Origin: Streptomyces umbrinus
GTDB taxonomy: Bacteria > Actinomycetota > Actinomycetes > Streptomycetales > Streptomycetaceae
Assembly (NCBI RefSeq): GCF_030817415.1
Contig: NZ_JAUSZI010000002.1
Location: 11,011,501-11,075,500 of the forward strand
Direction of reading: 5' to 3'
Length of the DNA: 64,000 bases
Positions 24,043 through 31,752 of this stretch are shown here, piece after piece. The notes beneath the pieces were generated by a model, which saw nothing but the letters and a program-made list of their open reading frames with translations, made no database searches and was not told the origin of the DNA. The position numbers and the translations under genes were made by a program. Positions within the stretch are counted from its first letter, which is position 1; each line of letters starts with the position of its first letter.

Positions 24043-25275
24043 GTGTCCGCACAGGCCTCTACCCAGGTCTCCGCGCAGACCTCCGTCCGGGGCGCCGCCA
24101 AGCTCATCGCCGACGATGCTGAGGCCCTGACCGTCGCCGCCGCACTGGCCGACGAGTTCCGGGCCGGGGCTTCCCGGCGGGACGCCGAACGCGGGCTCCC
24201 CCGGGAGGAGTTGGACCGGCTCTCCGACTCCGGCCTGCTCGCCGTCACCGTGCCCGCCGAGCACGGTGGCGCCGACGTACGGCAGGAGACTCTCGCCGAG
24301 ATCTTCCGGCTCCTCGCCTCGGCCGACGCCAGCTTCGCCCAGATCCCGCAGAGCCACTTCGTCTATGTCAATGTGATCCGCCGTCAGGGGACCCCGGAGC
24401 AGCGGACGTTCTTCTTCGGCGAGGTGCTGGCCGGGCGCCGCTTCGGCAACGCCCAGTCGGAGGCCGGCACGAAGCACGTCCAGGACATCCGCACCCGATT
24501 GGAGCCGGCCTCGGACGGTTCGTACGTCCTCACCGGCGTCAAGCACTACTCCACGGGCGCCCTCTTCGCCGACTGGATTCCGGTCCTCGCCCGCGCCGAG
24601 GACGACAACCTGCACGTCGCGTACGTACCCCGGGACGCCGAAGGCCTCACGGTCGTCGACGACTGGGACGGCATGGGCCAGCGCACCACCGCCAGCGGCA
24701 CCGTCAGGCTCGACGCCGTACCCGTGCCCCCCGACCGGGTCCTCCCGCACCACCTCACCTTCCGGGGCCCCCAACTCCACGGCGCAGTGGCCCAGTTGCT
24801 GCACGCCGCCATCGACGCCGGGATCGCGGCGGGCGCACTCGCCGAGGCCGCGGAGTTCGTCCGCACGAAGAGCCGACCGTGGTTCGAGAGCGGTGTCGAG
24901 ACCGCCGTCGAGGATCCGCTGCTCATCCAGCGCTTCGGGGAGCTGGCCATTCAGGTGCGGGCCACCGAGGCGCTGCTCGGCGCGGCGGCCCGGGCGGTCG
25001 ACACGGCCCGCGCCGACCTGACGGAGGCGTCGGCGGCCGAGGCGTCCATCGCCGTGGCCGCGGCGAAGGCTCACGCCGCGAGCACCGCCGTCGAGGTGTC
25101 GGGCGCGCTCTTCGAGGTGTCCGGCACCCGGTCCGCCCTCAACTCCCTCAATCTGCACCGGCATTGGCGCGACGCCCGCACCCACACACTGCACGACCCG
25201 GCCCGCTGGAAGATCCAGCACATCGGCCGGTATGTACTGAACGGCACGTTGCCCCCACGGCACGGACTCCTCTGA
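24043..25275 (+). CDS. sfnB: SfnB-family flavin-dependent sulfur-acquisition monooxygenase
   Basis: The protein is 410 aa from GTG 24043. It has the acyl-CoA-dehydrogenase fold in the DszC/SfnB branch: SDSGLLAVTVPAEHGGADVR, ADASFAQIPQSHFVYVNVIR, LTGVKHYSTGALFADWIPVL and a C-terminal HRHWRDARTHTLHDPARWKI. SfnB proteins belong to sulfur-starvation loci for dimethylsulfone or related compounds; the exact reaction is not settled. It begins 2 bp after the FMN reductase stop, so translation is coupled. It supports the idea that the locus recovers sulfur from organosulfur compounds. Confidence 0.88.
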   Translation: MSAQASTQVSAQTSVRGAAKLIADDAEALTVAAALADEFRAGASRRDAERGLPREELDRLSDSGLLAVTVPAEHGGADVRQETLAEIFRLLASADASFAQIPQSHFVYVNVIRRQGTPEQRTFFFGEVLAGRRFGNAQSEAGTKHVQDIRTRLEPASDGSYVLTGVKHYSTGALFADWIPVLARAEDDNLHVAYVPRDAEGLTVVDDWDGMGQRTTASGTVRLDAVPVPPDRVLPHHLTFRGPQLHGAVAQLLHAAIDAGIAAGALAEAAEFVRTKSRPWFESGVETAVEDPLLIQRFGELAIQVRATEALLGAAARAVDTARADLTEASAAEASIAVAAAKAHAASTAVEVSGALFEVSGTRSALNSLNLHRHWRDARTHTLHDPARWKIQHIGRYVLNGTLPPRHGLL

Positions 25276-25305
25276 GACCGGACTCTTCCGAGACCGGACT
25301 CTTCC
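25274..25305 (+). repeat. 16-bp tandem repeat between sfnB and ssuD
   Basis: GAGACCGGACTCTTCC occurs twice head to tail (25274-25289, 25290-25305), followed by the partial copy GAGACCCGG. The first copy overlaps the sfnB stop codon. It may come from replication slippage; no function is evident. Confidence 0.6.
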
Positions 25306-25363
25306 GAGACCCGGAAAAGCGCCCAGGCACCCCACCAGCATCCCCCGATCGGAGAACGGACCC

Positions 25364-26509
25364 GTGTCCCTCACCTTCCACTGGTTCCTGCCCACCAACG
25401 GCGACAGCCGTCATGTCGTCGGCGGCGGCCACGGCACCCCGGCCACGGTGTCCGGCCGGGACCGGCCGCCGACGGTCGCCTATCTCAGCCAGATCGCCCG
25501 CGCCGCCGAGGACCTGGGCTTCGTCGGCGCGCTCACGCCCACCGGCGCCTGGTGCGAGGACGCCTGGCTGACCACCGCGATGGTCAGCCAGAACACCGAG
25601 CGGCTGAAGTTCCTGGTCGCCTTCCGGCCGGGCTTCGTTTCCCCGACGCTCGCCGCGCAGATGGCGTCGACCTTCCAGCGCCAGTCCGGCGGACGGCTCC
25701 TCCTCAACGTCGTCACCGGCGGCGAGAGCCACGAGCAGCGCGCCTACGGCGACTTCCTCGACAAGGACGCCCGCTACCGCCGTACCGGCGAGTTCCTGCA
25801 GATCGTCCGGGACCTGTGGGAGGGCAAGACCGTCGACCTGTCCGGCGAGTTCCTCCAGGTCGAGGACGCCAAGCTCGCCCGTGTGCCCGACCCGGTCCCC
25901 GAGGTCTACTTCGGCGGATCCTCGCCCATCGCGGGCGAGGTCGCGGCCAAGCACGTGGACGTGTACCTCACGTGGGGCGAACCGCCCGCGCAGGTCGCCG
26001 AGAAGGTCGCGTGGGTCCGCGCGCTGGCGGAGAAGGAGGGGCGCAGCGTCCGGTTCGGCATCCGCCTGCACGTCATCACCCGGGACACCTCCGAGCAGGC
26101 CTGGGCCGAGGCGGACCGGCTGCTGGCCGGTTTCGACCCGGAGACCGTGAAGTCCGTACAGGCCGGTCTCGCCCGCAGCGAGTCCGAGGGCCAGCAGCGG
26201 ATGCTCGCCCTGCACGGCGGCGGCAACCGCGACGGCCTGGAGATCCATCCCAACCTCTGGGCCGGCATCGGACTCGTGCGCGGCGGCGCGGGCACCGCCC
26301 TGGTCGGCAGCCACGACGAGGTCGCCGAGCGCATCGCCGAGTACCACCGCCTCGGCATCGACGAGTTCGTGCTCTCCGGCTATCCGCACCTGGAGGAGGC
26401 GTACTGGTTCGGCGAGGGCGTCCTGCCCCGGCTCGCCGCGCAGGGCCTGTGGCGGCACCCGTTCGCCGAGCGTCCGGCCCCCGCGGCGCAGGTGCCGTTC
26501 GCGAGCTGA
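25364..26509 (+). CDS. ssuD: FMNH2-dependent alkanesulfonate monooxygenase
   Basis: The protein is 381 aa from GTG 25364. It is a luciferase-like monooxygenase with SsuD features: FHWFLPTNGDSRHVVGG at the N-terminus, NVVTGGESHEQRAYGDFLDK, YFGGSSPIAGEVAAKHVDVY, and VLSGYPHLEEAYWFGEGVLP at the C-terminus. SsuD cleaves C1-C10 alkanesulfonates to aldehyde and sulfite using FMNH2 and O2. It ends the operon; a strong terminator follows. No ssuABC sulfonate transporter is present in the window, so uptake must be encoded elsewhere. Confidence 0.93.
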   Translation: MSLTFHWFLPTNGDSRHVVGGGHGTPATVSGRDRPPTVAYLSQIARAAEDLGFVGALTPTGAWCEDAWLTTAMVSQNTERLKFLVAFRPGFVSPTLAAQMASTFQRQSGGRLLLNVVTGGESHEQRAYGDFLDKDARYRRTGEFLQIVRDLWEGKTVDLSGEFLQVEDAKLARVPDPVPEVYFGGSSPIAGEVAAKHVDVYLTWGEPPAQVAEKVAWVRALAEKEGRSVRFGIRLHVITRDTSEQAWAEADRLLAGFDPETVKSVQAGLARSESEGQQRMLALHGGGNRDGLEIHPNLWAGIGLVRGGAGTALVGSHDEVAERIAEYHRLGIDEFVLSGYPHLEEAYWFGEGVLPRLAAQGLWRHPFAERPAPAAQVPFAS

Positions 26510-26513
26510 GGAT

Positions 26514-26545
26514 CCGGGGGCGCAGTCGTTACCCGGCGCCCCCGG
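26514..26545 (+). terminator. Terminator of the sulfur operon
   Basis: CCGGGGGCGC and GCGCCCCCGG form a perfect 10-bp G/C stem with a 12-base loop, five bases after the ssuD stop codon. No U-run follows, as is usual for Streptomyces terminators. Confidence 0.75.
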
Positions 26546-26610
26546 AATGCCGCCGCCCTCGCCCCGCCCCGCGGAAAATGGCTGTACGCGGCCGCCTCCC
26601 GGGTGATGAC

Positions 26611-26638
26611 CTTGTGCGAGCCGCCCGGCTCGCACAAG
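26611..26638. promoter_or_regulatory. 28-bp perfect palindrome upstream of the nucleotidyltransferase gene
   Basis: CTTGTGCGAGCCG and CGGCTCGCACAAG are separated by only CC, ending 28 bp before the GTG at 26667. A 13-bp perfect arm is unusually long for chance. As DNA it would be a strong dimer operator; as RNA it would be a tight hairpin just before the ribosome-binding site. Confidence 0.55.
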
Positions 26639-26666
26639 GGAACTCACACAGGTAAGGGGGACGGCT

Positions 26667-27371
26667 GTGACGACCTCGAACATCCTGCTGTCCGGCATCG
26701 TCGGCTCCACCGCCTACGGTCTTGCACACGAGGGCTCGGACGTGGACCGCCTCGGCATGTTCGCCGCCCCCACCGATGACCTCCACGGCCTGCACCCGCC
26801 GAAGGAGTCCCACGTCACGACCAAGCCCGACAGCACGCTCCACGAAGCGGCCAAGTGGTGCCGACTCGCCCTGCGCGGCAATCCGACGGTCACCGAACTG
26901 GTGTGGCTGCCCGACGAGTTGTACGAGGTCCGTACGCCGCTGGGCGACGAGCTCATCGGCATCCGCACCACGTTGCTGTCCGCGAAGCGTGTCCGCGACG
27001 CCTATCTCGGTTACGCCACCCAGCAGTTCAAGCGCCTCTACGACCGCGGCGACAGCTCCTTCTCCGCGGACACCCGCAAGCGGACCGCAAAACACGCCCG
27101 ACATCTGCGCCGCCTGTGCCACCAGGGCTTCGAGCTGTACGCCACCGGCCGAGTGAGTATCCGTGTCGAGAACCCGGAGGAGTACCACCGCTTCGGCGAA
27201 CAGGTGGCAGCCGACGCCATGGCCGCGCTGCCCCTGCTCAAGCGGTACGAGGCGGCCTTCGACGAGACCCGGAGCGCCCTGCCGGAACAGCCCGACGAGG
27301 CTCCCGTCGAGGCGTGGCTGCGCCGCGTTCGCGCCCACTACTACACGCCGGCGGGTGTGCCGGGGCGGTGA
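26667..27371 (+). CDS. Predicted nucleotidyltransferase (RlaP/YcgL-like, pol-beta fold)
   Basis: The protein is 234 aa from GTG 26667 with AAGGGGG upstream. Residues 10-31 hold the pol-beta nucleotidyltransferase core: GIVGSTAYGLAHEGSDVDRL, where the G-S motif and the D-x-D pair bind Mg-NTP. The layout (NTase core, then a helical C-terminal part with HARHLRRLCHQGFELYATGR) matches the PF10127 family. Members are linked to RNA repair by genomic neighbourhood (RNA-ligase-associated protein), but no RNA ligase is next to this gene. A 28-bp palindrome precedes it. Target unknown. Confidence 0.8.
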   Translation: MTTSNILLSGIVGSTAYGLAHEGSDVDRLGMFAAPTDDLHGLHPPKESHVTTKPDSTLHEAAKWCRLALRGNPTVTELVWLPDELYEVRTPLGDELIGIRTTLLSAKRVRDAYLGYATQQFKRLYDRGDSSFSADTRKRTAKHARHLRRLCHQGFELYATGRVSIRVENPEEYHRFGEQVAADAMAALPLLKRYEAAFDETRSALPEQPDEAPVEAWLRRVRAHYYTPAGVPGR

Positions 27372-27403
27372 CCGAAAAAATCTCCCGTGGATGTCGTGGC
27401 GTG

Positions 27404-27432
27404 TGTCGATCCGGCGGTTCCCCCTTCGTGTA
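27404..27432 (+). promoter_or_regulatory. Candidate ECF42-dependent promoter
   Basis: TGTCGA (27404-27409) is followed after 17 bp by CGTGTA (27427-27432), about 31 bp before the YCII gene start. I recall TGTCGA as the -35 element used by ECF42 sigma factors, and an ECF42 gene lies just downstream, so autogenous control is likely but inferred. Confidence 0.45.
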
Positions 27433-27463
27433 GTCAGTGAGAGACCACCAAGGAGGACACGTC

Positions 27464-27817
27464 ATGAAGCACTACCTGTTGAGCGTGATGCAGCCGGTGG
27501 GGGAGCCGCCCGAGCCCGAGGTCCTGGAAGGGATCATGCACAACCTCGAGGTCTTCCACGCCGAGCTGAAGGAGGCCGGCGCCTGGGTGTTCGCCGGGGG
27601 ACTGCACGGGCCCGAGACGGCCACCGTGCTGCGGGCCGACAAGGGGGACGTACTGATCACCGACGGCCCGTACACCGAGAGCAAGGAGTACCTCGGCGGG
27701 ATCTGTCTCATCAAGGCACCCGACCTCGACGCGGCGCTCGAATGGGGCCGCAAGGCGACGGTCGCGACCACGCTCCCCATCGAGGTGCGGCCCTTCATGG
27801 GCGAGGCCGAGGGCTGA
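27464..27817 (+). CDS. YCII/DGPF-domain protein
   Basis: The protein is 117 aa from ATG 27464 with AAGGAGG upstream. It has the YCII-type ferredoxin-like fold and a variant of the signature motif, TDGPYTESKEYLGG. These DGPF proteins are of unknown biochemical role and are consistently encoded next to ECF42 sigma factors, whose main regulatory target they are. It lies 27 bp upstream of such a sigma gene here. Confidence 0.9.
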   Translation: MKHYLLSVMQPVGEPPEPEVLEGIMHNLEVFHAELKEAGAWVFAGGLHGPETATVLRADKGDVLITDGPYTESKEYLGGICLIKAPDLDAALEWGRKATVATTLPIEVRPFMGEAEG

Positions 27818-27844
27818 GGGCAGGGGAGTGAGGACTGAGGACCG

Positions 27845-29041
27845 ATGACCTCGACGGCCGGCATCGAGGCCGTCTTCCGTGCGGAGTACGGCCGCGCGGT
27901 CGCCGTCCTCGTCCGCTTCCTCGGCGACATCGACCTCGCCGAGGAAGCGGTCCAGGACGCGTTCGCCACGGCGGTGCGGAAGTGGCCGGAGACGGGGATC
28001 CCGCCGAGCCCGGCCGGGTGGATCATCACCACCGCCCGGAACCGGGCCGTGGACCGGCTGCGCCGCGAGTCCACGCGTGAGGCCCGGCACGCCGAGGCGG
28101 CCCAGCTGTACGCCCCCGACGCACCGCCCGAGGAGGGCCCCGTGCGCGACGACCGGCTCCGTCTGATCTTCACCTGCTGCCACCCCGCGCTCGCCACCCG
28201 GGCCCAGGTCGCCCTCACCCTGCGACTCCTCGGCGGGCTCACCACGCCACAGATCGCGCGCGCCTTTCTCGTACCCGAGCCCACCATGGCCCAGCGCCTG
28301 GTCAGGGCCAAGGCCAAGATCCGCGACGCCCGTATCCCGTACCGCGTCCCGCGAGACGCCGACCTCCCGGAACGGGTCAGGGGAGTGCTGGCCGTCGTCT
28401 ACCTCATCTTCAACGAGGGATACGGGGGCCGGGAGGACCTGTGCGCGGAGGCCGTACGGCTCGGCCGTGTCCTCGCCGAGCTGATGCCGGACGAGCCTGA
28501 GGTCCTCGGGCTGCTCGCGCTGATGCTCCTGATCGAGGCACGCCGTCCGGCCCGGGAGACCCCCGACGGAGACCTGGTCCTCCTCTCCGACCAGGACCGC
28601 CGCCTCTGGGACCGTGACCTGATCGCCGAGGGACAGTCCCTCGTGCGCCGCTGCCTGCGCCGCAACCAGCCCGGCCCCTACCAGATCCAGGCCGCGATCA
28701 ACGCCGTCCACAGCGACGCGCCCATCGCGGCCGCCACCGACTGGGGTCAGATCCTCGCGCTCTACGACCAGTTGATGGTTCTCGCCCCGAGCCCGGTCGT
28801 CGCCCTCAACCGCGCGGTGGCGGTCGCCGAGACCGAGGGCCCGCGCACGGCCCTCGCCCTCGTCGACGCCCTCGATCTCGACGGCTACCACGCCTTCCAC
28901 GCCGTACGGGCCGAGCTGCTGCGGCGCACCGGGCGGCCGACGGAAGCGGCGGCGGCGTACGAAGCGGCCATCGCACTCACCGAGAACCCGGCCGAGCGCG
29001 CCCCCCTGGAGCGCCGCAGGACGGAACTCCAGGGGGAGTAG
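27845..29041 (+). CDS. ECF42-family RNA polymerase sigma factor with C-terminal TPR-like domain
   Basis: The protein is 398 aa from ATG 27845. Sigma regions 2 ([20 protein letters not shown]) and 4 ([40 protein letters not shown]) fill the first about 180 residues. The rest is an alpha-helical, TPR-like C-terminal domain including [20 protein letters not shown] and INAVHSDA, which is the ECF42 hallmark. ECF42 factors have no anti-sigma factor; the C-terminal domain is needed for activity. It probably directs transcription of the upstream YCII gene. Length is typical of the group. Confidence 0.92.
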   Translation: MTSTAGIEAVFRAEYGRAVAVLVRFLGDIDLAEEAVQDAFATAVRKWPETGIPPSPAGWIITTARNRAVDRLRRESTREARHAEAAQLYAPDAPPEEGPVRDDRLRLIFTCCHPALATRAQVALTLRLLGGLTTPQIARAFLVPEPTMAQRLVRAKAKIRDARIPYRVPRDADLPERVRGVLAVVYLIFNEGYGGREDLCAEAVRLGRVLAELMPDEPEVLGLLALMLLIEARRPARETPDGDLVLLSDQDRRLWDRDLIAEGQSLVRRCLRRNQPGPYQIQAAINAVHSDAPIAAATDWGQILALYDQLMVLAPSPVVALNRAVAVAETEGPRTALALVDALDLDGYHAFHAVRAELLRRTGRPTEAAAAYEAAIALTENPAERAPLERRRTELQGE

Positions 29042-29080
29042 CCCTGGGAGTTCCAGGCGGCGTGAACCCGGCGTGAACCG

Positions 29081-29776
29081 CTACACGCTCAGCGCCTCGC
29101 GCACCGACCGCTCCGCCTCCTGCCCGCCCTCGCCGAACGACGTGACCCGGCCGGCCTCCAGGACGTAGTACCGCTGCGCCGCCCGCATCGCGAAGCCGAC
29201 GTGCTGCTCGACGAGGAGCACCGAGAGCCCGCCGCGGGCGGCCAGCGCGAGGATCGTCTCCTCGATCTCGGCCACGACGGAGGGCTGGATGCCCTCGGTC
29301 GGCTCGTCTAGCAGGAGAATCCGAGGATCCGTCACCAGGGCCCGGGCGATGGCCAGTTGCTGCCGCTGGCCACCGGAGAGCAGCCCCGCCCGCCGCCCCG
29401 ACAGAGTCCTCAGCGCGGGGAACAGGTCCAGAGCCTCGTCGATCGCCGCCCTGCCGCGCCTGCGGCCGTCCGCGACGAGCTGGAGGTTCTCGGCCGTCGT
29501 GAGATGGGGGAAGGCCTGCTGGCCCTGCGGCACGTACGCCATGCCGCGCGCCACGCGCTCGTGGGGCTTGCGCCGGCCGATGTCCTCGCCGTCGAGACGG
29601 ATCGCACCGCTCGACGGAGTGAGGAGCCCCACGGCCGCCCGCAACAGCGTGCTCTTGCCCGCGCCGTTGTGCCCGAGCACCGCGGCGACGCCGTCGTCCG
29701 GCACCTCCACGGAGACTCCGTGCAGGACCAGGCTGCGGTGGTAGCCGACCCGGATGTCGTCGATCTCCAGCTTCAT
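29081..29776 (-). CDS. urtE: Urea ABC transporter ATP-binding subunit UrtE
   Basis: The protein is 231 aa from ATG 29776. It is a LivF-type ATPase with Walker A GHNGAGKST, signature LSGGQRQQLAIARAL and Walker B ILLLDEPTEGIQPSVV, followed by the H-loop VLLVEQHVGF. It is the last gene of urtABCDE and starts 7 bp after urtD. It energises high-affinity urea uptake with UrtD. Assignment rests on the operon order and the UrtE-like EGIQPS motif. Confidence 0.9.
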   Translation of the reverse strand: MKLEIDDIRVGYHRSLVLHGVSVEVPDDGVAAVLGHNGAGKSTLLRAAVGLLTPSSGAIRLDGEDIGRRKPHERVARGMAYVPQGQQAFPHLTTAENLQLVADGRRRGRAAIDEALDLFPALRTLSGRRAGLLSGGQRQQLAIARALVTDPRILLLDEPTEGIQPSVVAEIEETILALAARGGLSVLLVEQHVGFAMRAAQRYYVLEAGRVTSFGEGGQEAERSVREALSV

Positions 29777-29783
29777 GTCGGCC

Positions 29784-30605
29784 TCACGCCTCCTGTACGG
29801 CCGCACTCGGCGCGGCGGCGCCACTCGCGGGCTCGGGCTCTTCAGGCAGCATCAACTCGGCGTCCTGGACCGCCGCGTGTCCGAGGTACACCTCCTGCAC
29901 CTTGGGGTCGGCCTGAACCTCGGCGACCGTTCCCTCGCTCAGCACCTTGCCTGCGTGCAGCACACTGACGCTGCGCGCGAAGGACCGCATGAAGTCCATG
30001 TCGTGCTCGATGACGACCACGGTCCGCTCCTCGCTGATGCGCTCCAACAGCTCACCCGTGGCCTGCCGTTCGTCGTGGCTCATCCCGGCGACCGGCTCGT
30101 CGAGCAGCAGCAGCCGTACGTCCTGCACGAGCAGCATGCCGATCTCCAGCCACTGCTTCTGCCCGTGGGCGAGCGTCCCGGCCGGGGAGTCGGCCAGCTC
30201 CGCGAGCCCGACCGTCTCCAGCGCACGCGCGACGGGCTCCGGCACGCCCTTGCGGCGCCGCAGCATCGTCAGCATGCCGCGTCCGGCACCGGCCGCGATG
30301 TCCAGATTCTGAAGGACCGTCAACTCCTCGAAGACGGTGGCCGTTTGGAACGTACGGCCGATCCCCGACCGGGCGATGGTGTGCACGCTCCGCCCCAGCA
30401 GCTCCGTGCCGCCGAAGAGCACGGAGCCTTCGGCCTTCACGAGGCCCGTGACGGCGTCGACGAGCGTGGTCTTGCCCGCGCCGTTGGGTCCGATCAGGAA
30501 GCGCAGATCGCCCGGCCGCACGTCGAGGTCCACCCCGTCGACGGCCGTGAACCCGTCGAAGGACACCCGCAGTCGGCGTATCTCAAGGCCCGAGAGTTCA
30601 CTCAT
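29784..30605 (-). CDS. urtD: Urea ABC transporter ATP-binding subunit UrtD
   Basis: The protein is 273 aa from ATG 30605. It is a LivG-type ATPase: Walker A GPNGAGKTT, GIGRTFQTATVFEELTVLQN, the UrtD-type signature LAHGQKQWLEIGM and Walker B RLLLLDEPVAGMSHDERQ. A Pro/Ala-rich C-terminal extension of about 20 residues is unusual but not disruptive. Its ATG overlaps the stop of an 8-codon minicistron created by a tandem duplication, so translational coupling to urtC now passes through that minicistron. Confidence 0.92.
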   Translation of the reverse strand: MSELSGLEIRRLRVSFDGFTAVDGVDLDVRPGDLRFLIGPNGAGKTTLVDAVTGLVKAEGSVLFGGTELLGRSVHTIARSGIGRTFQTATVFEELTVLQNLDIAAGAGRGMLTMLRRRKGVPEPVARALETVGLAELADSPAGTLAHGQKQWLEIGMLLVQDVRLLLLDEPVAGMSHDERQATGELLERISEERTVVVIEHDMDFMRSFARSVSVLHAGKVLSEGTVAEVQADPKVQEVYLGHAAVQDAELMLPEEPEPASGAAAPSAAVQEA

Positions 30606-30644
30606 GCTGCTTCTCCAAGAGCACTCATGCTGCTTCTCCAAGAG
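30600..30644. repeat. 23-bp tandem duplication at the urtC/urtD junction
   Basis: ACTCATGCTGCTTCTCCAAG and the next two bases AG are repeated exactly at 30600-30621 and 30623-30644, with a period of 23 bp. On the coding strand each copy contains the end of urtC (LGEAA, stop) and an overlapping ATGA. The duplication therefore copied both the urtC stop and a start codon. Confidence 0.9.
30602..30628 (-). CDS. Eight-codon minicistron bridging urtC and urtD
   Basis: ATG at 30628 overlaps the urtC stop (ATGA) and encodes MSALGEAA before a TGA that overlaps the urtD ATG (again ATGA). It exists only because of the 23-bp duplication and sits in a position where terminating ribosomes would reinitiate. 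It is unlikely to make a functional peptide but should lie in the translational path to urtD. Confidence 0.6.
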   Translation of the reverse strand: MSALGEAA

Positions 30645-31752
30645 GAAGGGCAGGCGTCTTTTCCCCGGTCCCGTCGCCGGCCGCGTCGCCGGTCTCGCGC
30701 GAGGACCTGCGCCGCCGTACGATCCCCACCAGCGAGGCGAGACCACCCGGCAGGAACGCGAGGGCCACGATGAACAGCAGCCCCTGGAAGTAGGTCCAGG
30801 CGGCCGGGAACTCCTCCGACAGCGCCGTCTTCGCCCACGCCACGCCGACCGCGCCGAGCACCGCGCCGACCAGGCTCGCCCGGCCGCCGACCGCGGCACC
30901 GATGACGAACTCGATCGACGGCACGATGCCGATCATCGCGGGGGAGATGATGCCGACCGCGGGCACGAACAGCGCGCCCGCGAGCCCTGCCATGCCGGCC
31001 GCCACGACGTACGCGACGAGTTTCACGTTCGCCGGGTTGTACCCGAGGAAGCGCACGCGCTCCTCCGAGTCCCGTACGGCGACGAGGAGTTCGCCGTATC
31101 GGCTGTGGATCAGCTGCCGGGCGAGGGCGATCAGCAGCAACAGCGCGGCGGCGATGATGAAGTACACCATCCGCTGGTTGACCGGGTCGTTGAGGTCGTA
31201 GCCGAAGAAGCCCTGGATGTCGGTGAGTCCGTTGGTGCCGCCGGTCGTGGCCTGCTGGCCGATCAGCCAGATGGCGAAGGCCGCGGCGAGCGCCTGGCTG
31301 AGGATCGCGAAGTACGCGCCCTTGACCCGGCGGCGGAAGATGAACGAGCCGAGGATCGCGGCGACGGCCATCGGCAGCAGCACGGTCGCGGCGAGCGCGA
31401 AGAGCGGGTTCTCGAACGGCCGCCACCACCAGGGGAGTTCGGTGGCCGTGCCGTACAGCTGCATGAAGTCGGGAAGGTTGCCCGGACCCGCGTCGGCGAT
31501 CTTCAGATGCATCGCCATGGCGTAGCCGCCGAGCCCGAAGAAGACGCCCTGCCCGAGGGTGAGCAGTCCGCCGCGGCCCCAGGCCAGGCAGATGCCGACG
31601 GCGACCATCGCGGTGCACAGGTACTTGGCGAGCAGCCCGAGCCGGAAGTCGGACAGGGCCAGCGGGGCTACGGCGAACAGGGCGAGCGCGGCCGCGGCGA
31701 ATCCGGCCCAGGCGCGCGCCGACCGGCCTTTGAGCAGGGGCAGCAGGGTCAT
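30625..31752 (-). CDS. urtC: Urea ABC transporter permease UrtC
   Basis: The protein is 375 aa from ATG 31752 with about ten membrane helices. The LivM-type motif region includes AWGRGGLLTLGQGVFFGLGG near residue 58 and the cytoplasmic loop AVRDSEERVRFLGYNPANVK that contacts the ATPases. GTNGLTDIQGFFGYDL is typical of UrtC. The start overlaps urtB by 4 bp (ATGA). The C-terminal tail after SLVGIVRRRRSSRETG is hydrophilic. Confidence 0.93.
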   Translation of the reverse strand: MTLLPLLKGRSARAWAGFAAAALALFAVAPLALSDFRLGLLAKYLCTAMVAVGICLAWGRGGLLTLGQGVFFGLGGYAMAMHLKIADAGPGNLPDFMQLYGTATELPWWWRPFENPLFALAATVLLPMAVAAILGSFIFRRRVKGAYFAILSQALAAAFAIWLIGQQATTGGTNGLTDIQGFFGYDLNDPVNQRMVYFIIAAALLLLIALARQLIHSRYGELLVAVRDSEERVRFLGYNPANVKLVAYVVAAGMAGLAGALFVPAVGIISPAMIGIVPSIEFVIGAAVGGRASLVGAVLGAVGVAWAKTALSEEFPAAWTYFQGLLFIVALAFLPGGLASLVGIVRRRRSSRETGDAAGDGTGEKTPALPLGEAA

